NCBI GenBank assembly: GCA_964523295.1
Contig: CAZGAH010000035.1
Span: 1 to 40,987, forward strand
DNA length: 40,987 bases
Direction of reading: 5' to 3'
Source: CAZGAH01 sp964523295
GTDB lineage: Bacteria > Desulfobacterota > Desulfovibrionia > Desulfovibrionales > Desulfovibrionaceae
The translations under genes were made by a program, and so were the position numbers. This document shows positions 26,819-35,003 of this stretch, in pieces. The notes under the pieces were generated by a model. The model saw only the letters and a program-made list of their open reading frames with translations, was not told the origin of the DNA and made no database searches. The first letter of the stretch is position 1; each line of letters opens with the position of its first letter.

Positions 26819-27891
26819 TGTTTGCCAAGCTGGAAAGCCTGGAGCGGCGTTACGAGAGTCTGGAGCAGGAGCTTGGCAGTCCGGACGTGCTTTCCGACCA
26901 GGATCGCTACCGCAAACTGGCCAAGGCCCATGCCGATCTCAAGGAAATTGTCGAAACCTTTCGCCGGCATCGCAAGCTCAGCCGCGATCTGGTCGACAAC
27001 CGCGAGATGCTCGACGATCCGGATCCCGAGATGCGCGGTATGGCCGAAGAAGAGGCCCGGGGCATCAAGGAAGAATTGCCGCGACTGGAAGAGCTGCTCA
27101 AGGTCCTTCTCCTGCCTGCCGATCCGCTGGACGAAAAGAATATCATCCTCGAAATACGCGCCGGCACCGGCGGCGATGAGGCGGCCCTGTTCGCCGCAGA
27201 ATTGTTCCGCATGTATTGCCGCTATGCCGAAGTCAAAAGCTGGCGCGTGGAGATACTCAGCGCCTCGGAGACCGGCATCCACGGCTACAAGGAAGTCATT
27301 GCGCTCATCGCCGGATACAAAGTCTACAGCCGTTTGAAGTACGAATCCGGCACGCACCGGGTTCAGCGCGTACCGGTTACCGAGTCGCAGGGCCGTATCC
27401 ATACCTCGGCCGTCACCGTGGCTATTTTGCCGGAGGCCGAAGAGGTTGACGTCGATATCCGTGCGGAGGAACTGCGCGTCGATGTGTTCCGTTCGTCCGG
27501 ACCCGGCGGCCAGAGCGTGAACACCACCGATTCCGCCGTGCGCGTCACCCACCTTCCCACCGGCATGGTGGTCATCTGTCAGGATGAAAAATCCCAGATC
27601 AAGAACCGGGCCAAGGCCATCAAGGTGCTGCGTTCGCGCCTGCTGCAGATCGAAACGGACAAGCAGCAGCAGGCCGAGGCCGAGAATCGACGCGCCCAGG
27701 TCGGCACCGGCGACCGCTCCGGTCGGATCAGGACTTACAACTATCCCCAGGGCCGGATTACCGATCATCGTATCAATCTGACCCTCTACCGGCTCGACAC
27801 CTTTCTGCAGGGCGATATCGACGAAATGCTCGAGGCCCTGATGACTCACTACCAGACCGAGGCCTTGAAGCAGCAGGCTTCCGAGGCCTAG
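26818..27891 (+). CDS. prfA: Peptide chain release factor 1
   Basis: 357-residue class I release factor that reads UAA and UAG on the ribosome. The tripeptide anticodon PVT (186-188) in RVPVTESQGRIHTSA identifies RF1 rather than RF2, and the catalytic GGQ is at 230-232 (SSGPGGQSVNTTDSAVRVTH). Length is normal. It overlaps the DUF1385 gene by one base and abuts prmC, whose product methylates the GGQ glutamine. Secure. Confidence 0.98.
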   Translation: MFAKLESLERRYESLEQELGSPDVLSDQDRYRKLAKAHADLKEIVETFRRHRKLSRDLVDNREMLDDPDPEMRGMAEEEARGIKEELPRLEELLKVLLLPADPLDEKNIILEIRAGTGGDEAALFAAELFRMYCRYAEVKSWRVEILSASETGIHGYKEVIALIAGYKVYSRLKYESGTHRVQRVPVTESQGRIHTSAVTVAILPEAEEVDVDIRAEELRVDVFRSSGPGGQSVNTTDSAVRVTHLPTGMVVICQDEKSQIKNRAKAIKVLRSRLLQIETDKQQQAEAENRRAQVGTGDRSGRIRTYNYPQGRITDHRINLTLYRLDTFLQGDIDEMLEALMTHYQTEALKQQASEA

Positions 27892-28815
27892 ATGACGTCG
27901 GCGCCCGCGCCGGAGGCGGGGTCGAGCCTGCGCGACGTGTTGCGTGCGGCTACGTTGCGCCTGCGCGCTGCACTGGTGGACAGCCCCGAACTCTCGGCCA
28001 GGCTGCTGATCGGGCGGGCTTTGGGGCTCGATCAGGTCGCCCTGCTGCTTCGGCGCGAGCAGACGCTCTCGGGCGAACAACTCGCCACCGTCGAGGCGCT
28101 CATCGCCCGCCGGGAAGGTGGCGAGCCCGCGGCCTACGTGCTGGGCGAAAAGGAGTTCTACGGCCGGGACTTCATCGTGAACCAGGCCGTGCTCATCCCC
28201 AGACCCGAGACCGAGCATCTCGTCGAGGCGCTCCTGGCCCGGTTCGCGCCGGACGAACGCCTGCGCTTCGCCGATTGTGGCACAGGCAGCGGCATCCTGG
28301 CCGTAACCCTGGCCGCGCACTTTCCCAGCAGCCGCGGACTGGCCCTGGACCGCAGCGCTGCTGCCCTGGAAGTGGCCCGTGCGAACGCCCGGCGTCATGG
28401 TACGGCGGCCCAATTGTTGTTCCTCCGCGCCGATTTCGGCTTCCTGCCCTGCCCCGATGCGTCGCTGGACGTCATCGTCGCCAACCCGCCCTATGTCGCG
28501 CAGGCAGCCTACGCGACGCTCAGCCACGAAATCCGCCTCTTCGAGCCGCAGCAGGCGCTCGTTCCGGACTCGCCGGACGGCAACCCTGCCACCGGGCTGG
28601 AGGCCTACCGCGCGCTCGTGCCCCAGGCAGCGCGCGCGCTGCGCCCCCGCGGCCTGCTGCTCGCGGAAATCGGTTTCGACCAGGCCGACGACGTCCGCGG
28701 CCTGATCATCCCGACGTCCGCGCACGCCTGCGGCCCCTGGGACTCGGTGGAAATCCTGCCCGACCTGGCCGGCCACGACCGGGTTGCCGTGTTCCAGCGA
28801 ACAGCCGATTTGTGA
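27892..28815 (+). CDS. prmC: Release-factor glutamine N5-methyltransferase
   Basis: 307-residue SAM-dependent enzyme that methylates the glutamine of the GGQ motif in release factors. The N-terminal helical domain is followed by LIPRPETEHLVE, the SAM motif DCGTGSGILAVTL (from 128) and the catalytic NPPY (198-201). The ATG begins directly after the prfA TAG, so the pair is almost certainly co-translated. Arrangement and function agree with the enzyme's substrate next door. Secure. Confidence 0.96.
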   Translation: MTSAPAPEAGSSLRDVLRAATLRLRAALVDSPELSARLLIGRALGLDQVALLLRREQTLSGEQLATVEALIARREGGEPAAYVLGEKEFYGRDFIVNQAVLIPRPETEHLVEALLARFAPDERLRFADCGTGSGILAVTLAAHFPSSRGLALDRSAAALEVARANARRHGTAAQLLFLRADFGFLPCPDASLDVIVANPPYVAQAAYATLSHEIRLFEPQQALVPDSPDGNPATGLEAYRALVPQAARALRPRGLLLAEIGFDQADDVRGLIIPTSAHACGPWDSVEILPDLAGHDRVAVFQRTADL

Positions 28816-28887
28816 AAAATACGCCACAGTTGCGTTTAAACCACAGATCAGCCTCCATGATACAAATCAAATCGACTGTAAAATCAA

Positions 28888-28893
28888 TATAAT
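28888..28893 (+). promoter_or_regulatory. TATAAT -10-like element upstream of lpxC
   Basis: A perfect TATAAT lies 54 bp before the lpxC ATG in an AT-rich gap, but no recognisable -35 box occurs 16-18 bp upstream. It may be a weak sigma-70 promoter or chance. Confidence 0.3.
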
Positions 28894-28909
28894 AGACTGC
28901 CGAAATTTA

Positions 28910-28925
28910 CGGCACGCTTTTTGCT
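28910..28925 (+). promoter_or_regulatory. Near-consensus sigma-54 (-24/-12) promoter for lpxC
   Basis: CGGCACGCTTTTTGCT matches TGGCACG-N4-TTGCW at every position except the first. GG (28911-28912) and GC (28923-28924) are separated by exactly 10 bases. The predicted start point, near 28936, is 11 bp before the ATG, leaving just GGAGG (28938-28942) as leader. The match is seen; use by RpoN is inferred, and no enhancer site was identified. Confidence 0.5.
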
Positions 28926-28946
28926 TCACGCGGTTTCGGAGGACGT

Positions 28947-29867
28947 ATGCATCAAACGACAATCGATCACGCCGTGGAATGCTCCGGAATTGGCCTGCAC
29001 AGCGGGAAATTGGTCTCTTTGCGGCTGTTGCCCGCGGCGGCGGACAGCGGCATTCTGTTCAGTCTGCGTACCGGGCGTTCCACCCGCTTTGTGCGCCCGT
29101 CGCCCGAGGCTGTCGTGGCGACGCAGTTATCGACTACGCTCGGCCAGGGCGACGCACGCGTTGCCACGGTGGAGCATCTGCTGGCCGCGGTACGCGGGCT
29201 GCATATCGATAACCTGTTGATCGAGGTCACGGGCGGCGAGATTCCGATTATGGACGGCAGCGCCGCGTCGTTTGTTTTTTTGCTGCATACGGCTGGCGTT
29301 CGCGTGCTCAATCGTCCGAGAACGATTTTTCGTCTCAGGCAGCCCTTTTCCCTGGAATCCGAGGGCAAATGGATCAAGGCCCGCCCCTATAACGGCGTGC
29401 GCATCGATTGTACGATCGCCTTCCCCCATCCGCTGATCGGCGAGCAGTCGCTCTCGTTGGAGCTTACGCCCGAAGCCTTCGCCAGAAAGCTGGCCAAGGC
29501 GCGCACCTTTGGTTTTCTCAAGCAGGTCGAGGCCTTGCATCGCAACGGGCTGGCCCTGGGCGGCTCGCTGGACAACGCCATTGTCCTTGACGATTTCGGC
29601 ATCGTGAATACCGAGGGCTTGCGCTACGCCGATGAATTCGTCCGGCACAAGGTTCTCGATTTCATCGGGGATCTCGCCGTGCTCGATTATCCGCTCCACG
29701 GTCATTTCGAGGCCTTCTGTTCCGGCCACGCCCTGAATAACGCCTTCGTGCGCACGCTGGAGACCAATCGCGCGCTCTATCTTGAGGAATGGCGGCCGGC
29801 ACCCGTGCAGGAGCCCGAATCCGAACCGTTTCTTCCGGCCCGCGCGCCGGCAACGTACGCAGCCTGA
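28947..29867 (+). CDS. lpxC: UDP-3-O-acyl-N-acetylglucosamine deacetylase
   Basis: Committed, zinc-dependent step of lipid A synthesis. The 306 residues include the start HQTTIDHAVECSGIGLHSG, VATVEHLLAA with zinc ligand H77, EIPIMDGSAASF, HKVLDFIGDLAVL with zinc ligands H234 and D238 and catalytic D242, and SGHALNNAF with catalytic H261. GGAGG precedes the ATG by 4 bp. Presence of lpxC shows the host makes lipid A. A 20-residue Pro/Glu-rich tail follows the core. Secure. Confidence 0.97.
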   Translation: MHQTTIDHAVECSGIGLHSGKLVSLRLLPAAADSGILFSLRTGRSTRFVRPSPEAVVATQLSTTLGQGDARVATVEHLLAAVRGLHIDNLLIEVTGGEIPIMDGSAASFVFLLHTAGVRVLNRPRTIFRLRQPFSLESEGKWIKARPYNGVRIDCTIAFPHPLIGEQSLSLELTPEAFARKLAKARTFGFLKQVEALHRNGLALGGSLDNAIVLDDFGIVNTEGLRYADEFVRHKVLDFIGDLAVLDYPLHGHFEAFCSGHALNNAFVRTLETNRALYLEEWRPAPVQEPESEPFLPARAPATYAA

Positions 29868-30319
29868 GCGTGGCGTCGATTCCCGGGGGAAGGTGAGGCT
29901 CCGCCTGCCTGCTCCCTGGCCGCGTTCTTCTGCCGTCCTCTGTTGAGCGCTGCTTGCCGAATACCCGTTTCATCGCTGATCGTTCCGTAGGCAATGCATT
30001 CTTTTTCGCGCAGCATCGGGGCTCGCCGCTGCGCGCTGACTTCGTCCAGGCACCCCGATATCCCAAGCATCGTTGAGTTCCTTGTGCATAATTCCAGCCT
30101 CTCCGCCTTCCTCTCAAATACAGTCAACGATATACTCCACTATCCCCCCACTTCCTCTCGCATCAAACCGTAAAAGTTTTCGGAAAGAGAGGGGAGGGTG
30201 CGGGAGGGGAGAGAAAACCCTTTTTCAAAAGGGTGTTCTCTCCCCTCCCGCGACGTTTCTCCCCCCCCGGTCTCTCTCCCGATTTGCCCCCCGGGTCCGG
30301 ACGTGATACCGTATCCGGC
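29868..30319. other. Intergenic stretch after lpxC
   Basis: No firm gene is seen. The minus strand has a 39-codon frame starting MHKELNDAWDIGVP (about 30092-29973) with an AGAGG upstream, but it is unrecognised and too short to support. The right part holds a very strong hairpin (30200-30251) within purine- and pyrimidine-rich tracts. No convincing promoter for the downstream phosphatase-like gene was found. Confidence 0.5.
30200..30251. terminator. Very strong perfect-arm hairpin, possible bidirectional terminator
   Basis: A 52-base near-palindrome. The outer 16-bp arms are GCGGGAGGGGAGAGAA and TTCTCTCCCCTCCCGC; after one A-G mismatch an inner ACCCTTTT/AAAAGGGT stem closes on a tiny loop. 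Such CCCTTTT...AAAAGGG-centred hairpins are, as far as I recall, frequent in Desulfovibrio intergenic regions. It lies 330 bp after lpxC and 69 bp before the next gene. It lacks a clean terminal U run. Confidence 0.6.
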
Positions 30320-31732
30320 ATGATGTCGTGCGCGCGTTCCCGTTTGGTTGTGCTCGGGTTGGACGGGCTGTCGCTGGAGCTGGCCAGGCGGCTGGCCGGG
30401 ATGGACGGTCCGGGGCAGGGGAAGCGGTTTCCGGCCATGGCCATGCTTGCGGCGCAGGCGCGGTCCATGCGTTCGGAGCTGCCCGAGCTGTCGCCCGTGA
30501 ACTGGACCTCGTTCGCCACGGGCTGCGGTCCGGAGCGGCACGGGGTGTTCGGATTCACGCGTCTTGATCCGGTCGAGTACGTGCTGCGCATAGCCGATTC
30601 GTCCATTGTGGCCGCGCCGACCATTTTCGAGCTTCTGGGCGCGCGCGGTCTGGTCTCGCGGGTGATCAATCTGCCGAACACCTATCCGGCGCGGCCGCTA
30701 CGCGGGATGCTGATCGCGGGGTTTGTGGCGCCGGAGCTGACGCGCGCGACCTATCCGCCGTTCCTGGCCGCGCAGCTGACCCGGTTGGGCTACCGACTCG
30801 AGCCGGACACCGTACGCGGCGCCAGGGATCATGCATTTCTGCTGGCCGAATTGCAGGCCTCGCTGGAGTCGCGGCGCCGGGCCCTTGATCTGCTCTGGCC
30901 GGACCTGGCCTGGGATGTCTTTGTATTCGTGCTGACCGAGACCGATCGTCTGTTTCATTTTCTCTATCCGGCCGTGCTCGACGCAACGCACCCGCTGCAC
31001 GACGCCTGCCTGGACTTCCTCTCGGCCTGGGATTGCCTCATTGCCGAGCTGCTGGAGCGCTTCGAGGCCTTGCCGTCGCCTAAGCGGCTGCTGGTGCTCG
31101 CCGATCACGGGTTCACCGCGCTGCGTCAGGAGGTGGACCTTAACGCCTGGCTGCGGCGGCAGGGCTGGCTCAGGCTTGGCGCGCCGCCCGCGCACGAGCT
31201 TGACGCCCGGTCTGTGCTGCCGGAGACGCGCGCGTTTGCGCTGGATCCGGGGCGGATATACCTCCACGTGCGCGATCACTTCAGCCGGGGCCAGCTGCGC
31301 CAGTCCGAGGCCGGGGCACTGCTCCGGGAGCTGCGTGAGGCGCTTTTGGGCTTGACCTGCGCGGGTGAGCCGGTCATGGAAGAGGTGTTTTTCGGCGATG
31401 AACTCTATCCGGGGGCGGCGCAGCGCTTTGGTCCGGGATGGCGCGGCGACGTGCCGCCGGACCTGGTCTGCCTGGCGCGGCCCGGATTCGACCTCAAGGC
31501 CAAGTTTGATCGCAACGAGGTCTTCGGCCTCTACGGTCGGCTGGGCACGCACTCCGCGGCGGACGCCTTTTTTTGGGACTCACAGGGCAGCGCGCCGGCG
31601 CGCGTGCGTGATGTGGGCCAGGAGGTGCTGCGGCATTTCGGTTTGGCCGTGGAGGCCGACGCCGCGGGCAACGCTGCCGGCGTCCGGCCCGGTCTGCTCG
31701 TCGGCGCTGGAAGAGCCCATATCGCATCATGA
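30320..31732 (+). CDS. Alkaline-phosphatase-superfamily phosphodiesterase/nucleotide pyrophosphatase-like protein
   Basis: About 470 residues. The start VVLGLDGLSLEL supplies the metal-binding Asp, and SPVNWTSFATGCGPERHGVFGF carries the expected Thr nucleophile around residue 63. A later LVLADHGFTALRQEVDLNAWL gives the Asp-His metal pair. These are the marks of the type I phosphodiesterase (Phosphodiest) branch. No signal peptide is evident, so a cytoplasmic role is likely; the substrate is unknown. The frame is open further upstream, but the paired ATGs at 30320/30323 sit just before the conserved start. The stop overlaps the helicase start by ATGA. Confidence 0.82.
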   Translation: MMSCARSRLVVLGLDGLSLELARRLAGMDGPGQGKRFPAMAMLAAQARSMRSELPELSPVNWTSFATGCGPERHGVFGFTRLDPVEYVLRIADSSIVAAPTIFELLGARGLVSRVINLPNTYPARPLRGMLIAGFVAPELTRATYPPFLAAQLTRLGYRLEPDTVRGARDHAFLLAELQASLESRRRALDLLWPDLAWDVFVFVLTETDRLFHFLYPAVLDATHPLHDACLDFLSAWDCLIAELLERFEALPSPKRLLVLADHGFTALRQEVDLNAWLRRQGWLRLGAPPAHELDARSVLPETRAFALDPGRIYLHVRDHFSRGQLRQSEAGALLRELREALLGLTCAGEPVMEEVFFGDELYPGAAQRFGPGWRGDVPPDLVCLARPGFDLKAKFDRNEVFGLYGRLGTHSAADAFFWDSQGSAPARVRDVGQEVLRHFGLAVEADAAGNAAGVRPGLLVGAGRAHIAS

Positions 31733-33939
31733 CCATAGATTACGACCGTCATCTCAATCCCGCGCAGCGCGAGGCAGCCCTGGCCGAGGACCCGGCCGTA
31801 CTGGTTATCGCCGGCGCCGGATCGGGCAAGACCCGCACCATCGTTTATCGCCTGGCCTGGCTGTCCGAACAGGGCGTGCCGCCGGAGGCGATCCTGCTGT
31901 TGACCTTCACGCGCAAGGCCTCCCAGGAGATGCTCCAGCGCGCTGCGCAGTTGCTGGACTCGGAGACGTTTCCGGGAGCGGGTCTCCTTGGCGCCGTGCA
32001 GGGCGGCACCTTCCATTCCTTCGCCTATCGGGCGCTACGGCGCAATCCTCCGCCGGGCTACAGCCAGGACTTCAACATCATCGACCGCGCCGACGCCGAG
32101 GCGGCCATCCGCGAACTCAAGGGCACGCTCCGCCTGGGCAAGGGCGACCGCTCGTTTCCCAAGGCCGGGACCATCGTGGAGCACATTTCCAAGGCGCGCA
32201 ACAAGGAGTTGTCGCTTCAGGAAACGGTCGAGCGCGACAGCGCCCACCTGCTGGCCTATCTTGACGACTTCATGAAACTGGGCAAGGCCTACGCGGCGTT
32301 CAGGCAGCAGCACAACGTCATGGACTACGACGACCTGCTCTTCCGGCTGGAGGAGCAGCTCCGCGACGATCCGGCGCTACGCGAGGCGTATGGCCGACGC
32401 TTCCGGCACATCATGGTCGACGAATACCAGGATACGAATCTGGTCCAGGCCCGGCTGGTGAAGCTGCTCGCCCCGCCGCAGGGCGCGGTCATGGTCGTGG
32501 GCGACGACGCGCAGTCCATCTACGCCTTCCGCGGCGCCAACGTCCGCAATATCATGAATTTTGCCTCGGAATTCGCGAATGCGCGCATCATCAAACTGGA
32601 GCGCAACTACCGCTCCACGCAGCCCGTGCTCGATCTGGCCAACGACGTGCTGGCCGCCTCGCCGGTTCACTTCCGCAAAGCGCTCTATACGGAGCGGCAG
32701 GAGGGGCCGCGGCCGGAGCTGCTGCGGCCGGTGAGCGACCTGACCCAGGCCAGACTGGTGGTCGAGAAGGTCAAAACGCTGCTCGGCGAGTATCCGCCCT
32801 CGGAAATCGCGGTACTGTTCCGCGCTGCCTACCAGTCCTACCACATCGAAACCCAGCTGACGCGCGCCGGCATTCCCTTTCGCAAGTACGGCGGCCTGAA
32901 GTTTTCCGACGCAGCGCATGTCAAGGATGTGCTGGCCTTCGTGCGCCTGGTGCAGAATCCGGCCGATGTCCTGGCCTGGGACCGCGCGGCCGCACTGCTG
33001 CACGGCGTGGGACAAAAGACCGCCCGCAAGCTGCACGACGCGCACCTGGCCGGCGACCGCGACTGCCTGGAAAAGTATTGCGGCAAGTGGCCGCAGCTCA
33101 AGGAAATGCTCGCCCTTCTCCAGACCCTGCGCCGGGAGCGGCATTCGCCGTCCTCGCTGCTCAGGAGCGTTGTGGATTTTTACCAGCCTTTTCTGCAGCA
33201 GGCCTTTCCGGACGACTACCCTCGCCGACAGCGGGGGCTGGAGGAACTCATCCAGATTTCCCTGTCCTACGCGGCAATCGACCAGCTCCTGGCCGACCTG
33301 TGCCTGGAGACGCCGGAGCAGCGCGAGGAGTCCGGGGAGACGATCACCCTCACCACCATCCACCAGGCCAAGGGCCTGGAGTGGGCGGCCGTGCTGATCA
33401 TCGACCTGGTCAAGGACCGCTTCCCCTCGCGCCACGCCCTGAACAGCGCCGACGACTTCGAGGAGGAGCGCCGCCTGCTCTATGTCGCGTGTACGCGCGC
33501 CAAGGAATACCTGGGATTGCTGTCGCCGCAGGCGCTCTACAGCCGGGCACAGGAATTCGCCGAGCCGGCCGAACCGAGCCCGTTCCTGAAAGACCTCATG
33601 GCCGGGCGCTACGAGGAGTTGAAGGAAAACCGCCTGGGAGGCCTGGTGCGCAGGAACACTCCGGAGTCCGATGCCGGCGCGCGGCGCGAGCCGTTTCCGT
33701 GCCCGATGCCGGCCGCCACGGAGCGGACAGAAGAAGTCTCTTTCAATCAGCCGCCTGTGCCCCGCCCGGCCCCGGCCCCGGCGCCGCCGCGCTCGCCCGG
33801 AGAGCTGGGCTACTGCCGGCACAAGATTTTCGGCCGGGGCAAGATCATCGCCACCGTCGGCCCGGACAAATACCGGGTCAATTTCCCCGGCTTCGGCCCG
33901 AAGGTCATTCTGGCCGCTTTTCTCGAACGAGAGAGGTGA
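31729..33939 (+). CDS. UvrD/PcrA-type superfamily 1 DNA helicase
   Basis: 736-residue 3-prime to 5-prime helicase. Visible are the Q-motif region LNPAQREAAL, Walker A GAGSGKT (29-35), LTFTRKASQEML, GTFHSFAYR, motif II VDEYQDT (230-236), VGDDAQSIYAFRGA, NYRSTQPVL, TLTTIHQAKGLEW and VACTRAKEYLGL. The end (YCRHKIFGRGKIIATVGPDK, then RVNFPGFGPK) is the Tudor-like C-terminal domain of PcrA/UvrD. Roles in repair and replication-transcription conflict are expected for the family. It is coupled to the preceding phosphatase-like gene by ATGA, a pairing without an obvious functional reason. Confidence 0.93.
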   Translation: MTIDYDRHLNPAQREAALAEDPAVLVIAGAGSGKTRTIVYRLAWLSEQGVPPEAILLLTFTRKASQEMLQRAAQLLDSETFPGAGLLGAVQGGTFHSFAYRALRRNPPPGYSQDFNIIDRADAEAAIRELKGTLRLGKGDRSFPKAGTIVEHISKARNKELSLQETVERDSAHLLAYLDDFMKLGKAYAAFRQQHNVMDYDDLLFRLEEQLRDDPALREAYGRRFRHIMVDEYQDTNLVQARLVKLLAPPQGAVMVVGDDAQSIYAFRGANVRNIMNFASEFANARIIKLERNYRSTQPVLDLANDVLAASPVHFRKALYTERQEGPRPELLRPVSDLTQARLVVEKVKTLLGEYPPSEIAVLFRAAYQSYHIETQLTRAGIPFRKYGGLKFSDAAHVKDVLAFVRLVQNPADVLAWDRAAALLHGVGQKTARKLHDAHLAGDRDCLEKYCGKWPQLKEMLALLQTLRRERHSPSSLLRSVVDFYQPFLQQAFPDDYPRRQRGLEELIQISLSYAAIDQLLADLCLETPEQREESGETITLTTIHQAKGLEWAAVLIIDLVKDRFPSRHALNSADDFEEERRLLYVACTRAKEYLGLLSPQALYSRAQEFAEPAEPSPFLKDLMAGRYEELKENRLGGLVRRNTPESDAGARREPFPCPMPAATERTEEVSFNQPPVPRPAPAPAPPRSPGELGYCRHKIFGRGKIIATVGPDKYRVNFPGFGPKVILAAFLERER

Positions 33940-34111
33940 TTCAACTACCAACCGCACAGCCGGTGACATAGAGAAGCTCATCCTTAGAAAATCCCTACAA
34001 GCGCACTATTTTACTATTTCAGCATACTTGTCAAACTACATTGTGACACATTCTCGATAAAGTCTAACCCGATATTATGCTAATGGTTCCCGCCCGGCGG
34101 CGAAATTCCCA

Positions 34112-34140
34112 TTGACAGAATGGCGCCTTTCACGCAGATT
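34112..34140 (+). promoter_or_regulatory. Candidate promoter of the amino-acid ABC transporter operon
   Basis: TTGACA (34112-34117) is followed after 17 bp by CAGATT (34135-34140), a weak 3-of-6 match to the -10 box, 78 bp before the ATPase start. The 278-bp gap after the helicase gene is the natural place for the operon promoter. Motif evidence only. Confidence 0.3.
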
Positions 34141-34217
34141 GGGCGTCCATATTCTTTGCGTCAGCCCACGCAGTCCCACAGCAGGGCTTTTGGCCGGCAC
34201 GGAACAGGATACGCTTC

Positions 34218-34946
34218 ATGGCGATGATCGAATTTTACAATGTGAACAAATGGTACGGGGAATTCCACGTTCTCAAGGATATCAACGAATACGTCGAGCA
34301 AGGGGAAGTGCTGGTCATCTGCGGCCCGTCAGGCTCTGGTAAGTCGACCTTGATCCGTTGCGTGAACCGACTCGAAGAATACCAGAAAGGGCACATCCTC
34401 CTCGAAGGCAAGGATATTCACGGCGCAGACATTGATGTAAACGCACTGCGCTCCGAAATCGGTATCGTTTTTCAGCAGTTCAATCTCTATCCCCACCTGA
34501 CGGTGCTTAAAAACATTACCCTGGCCCCGATGAAAGTCCGCAAGATCAGGAAAGAGCAGGCCGTCAGGACTGCCATGGAGTTGCTGGAGCGTGTCGGCAT
34601 CCATGATCAGGCCAACAAGTACCCGGCCGAGCTTTCCGGAGGACAGCAGCAGCGCGTCGCCATTGCCCGGGCTCTGGCCATGACGCCGAAGGTCATGCTC
34701 TTTGACGAACCGCCGTCGGCGCTCGATCCAGAGATGATCAACGAGGTGCTCAACGTCATGAAGGACCTGGCGCGCGGCGGCATGACCATGCTCTGTGTCA
34801 CGCACGAAATGGGTTTTGCCCGCGAGGTCGCCAACCGCGTCGTCTTCATGGACCGGGGGGAAATCCTCGAACAGGCGGCGCCCGAAGAATTTTTCACCAA
34901 TCCCAAACATGAGCGCACGAAGCTGTTCCTGAAGGAAATATTGTAG
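34218..34946 (+). CDS. Polar amino-acid ABC transporter ATPase (GlnQ/ArtP-like)
   Basis: 242-residue ATP-binding subunit. Motifs: Walker A GPSGSGKST (36-44), Q-loop FQQFNLYPHLTVL, signature LSGGQQQR (139-146), Walker B VMLFDEPPSALDPEM and switch histidine H196 in CVTHEMGFA. The usual DEPTSALD reads DEPPSALD, with Pro166 replacing Thr; the catalytic Glu is intact, so activity is expected. It heads a four-gene import operon with a binding protein and two permeases. The ligand cannot be fixed; family relatives import glutamine, glutamate/aspartate or arginine. Confidence 0.93.
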   Translation: MAMIEFYNVNKWYGEFHVLKDINEYVEQGEVLVICGPSGSGKSTLIRCVNRLEEYQKGHILLEGKDIHGADIDVNALRSEIGIVFQQFNLYPHLTVLKNITLAPMKVRKIRKEQAVRTAMELLERVGIHDQANKYPAELSGGQQQRVAIARALAMTPKVMLFDEPPSALDPEMINEVLNVMKDLARGGMTMLCVTHEMGFAREVANRVVFMDRGEILEQAAPEEFFTNPKHERTKLFLKEIL

Positions 34947-35003
34947 TCATGGCATTGGCACTGCGAACGGCAGCAACCCCAAACCGGAACATGGAGGCAT
35001 AGG

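Noticed and set aside
26566..28827. A 753-codon open frame on the minus strand
   Set aside because: It lies antisense to prfA and prmC, whose motifs are unmistakable, and its translation is low in recognisable domains; it is a by-product of GC-rich codon usage.
32377..33981. A 534-codon open frame on the minus strand
   Set aside because: It is antisense to the UvrD/PcrA helicase and has no domain-like sequence or ribosome site.
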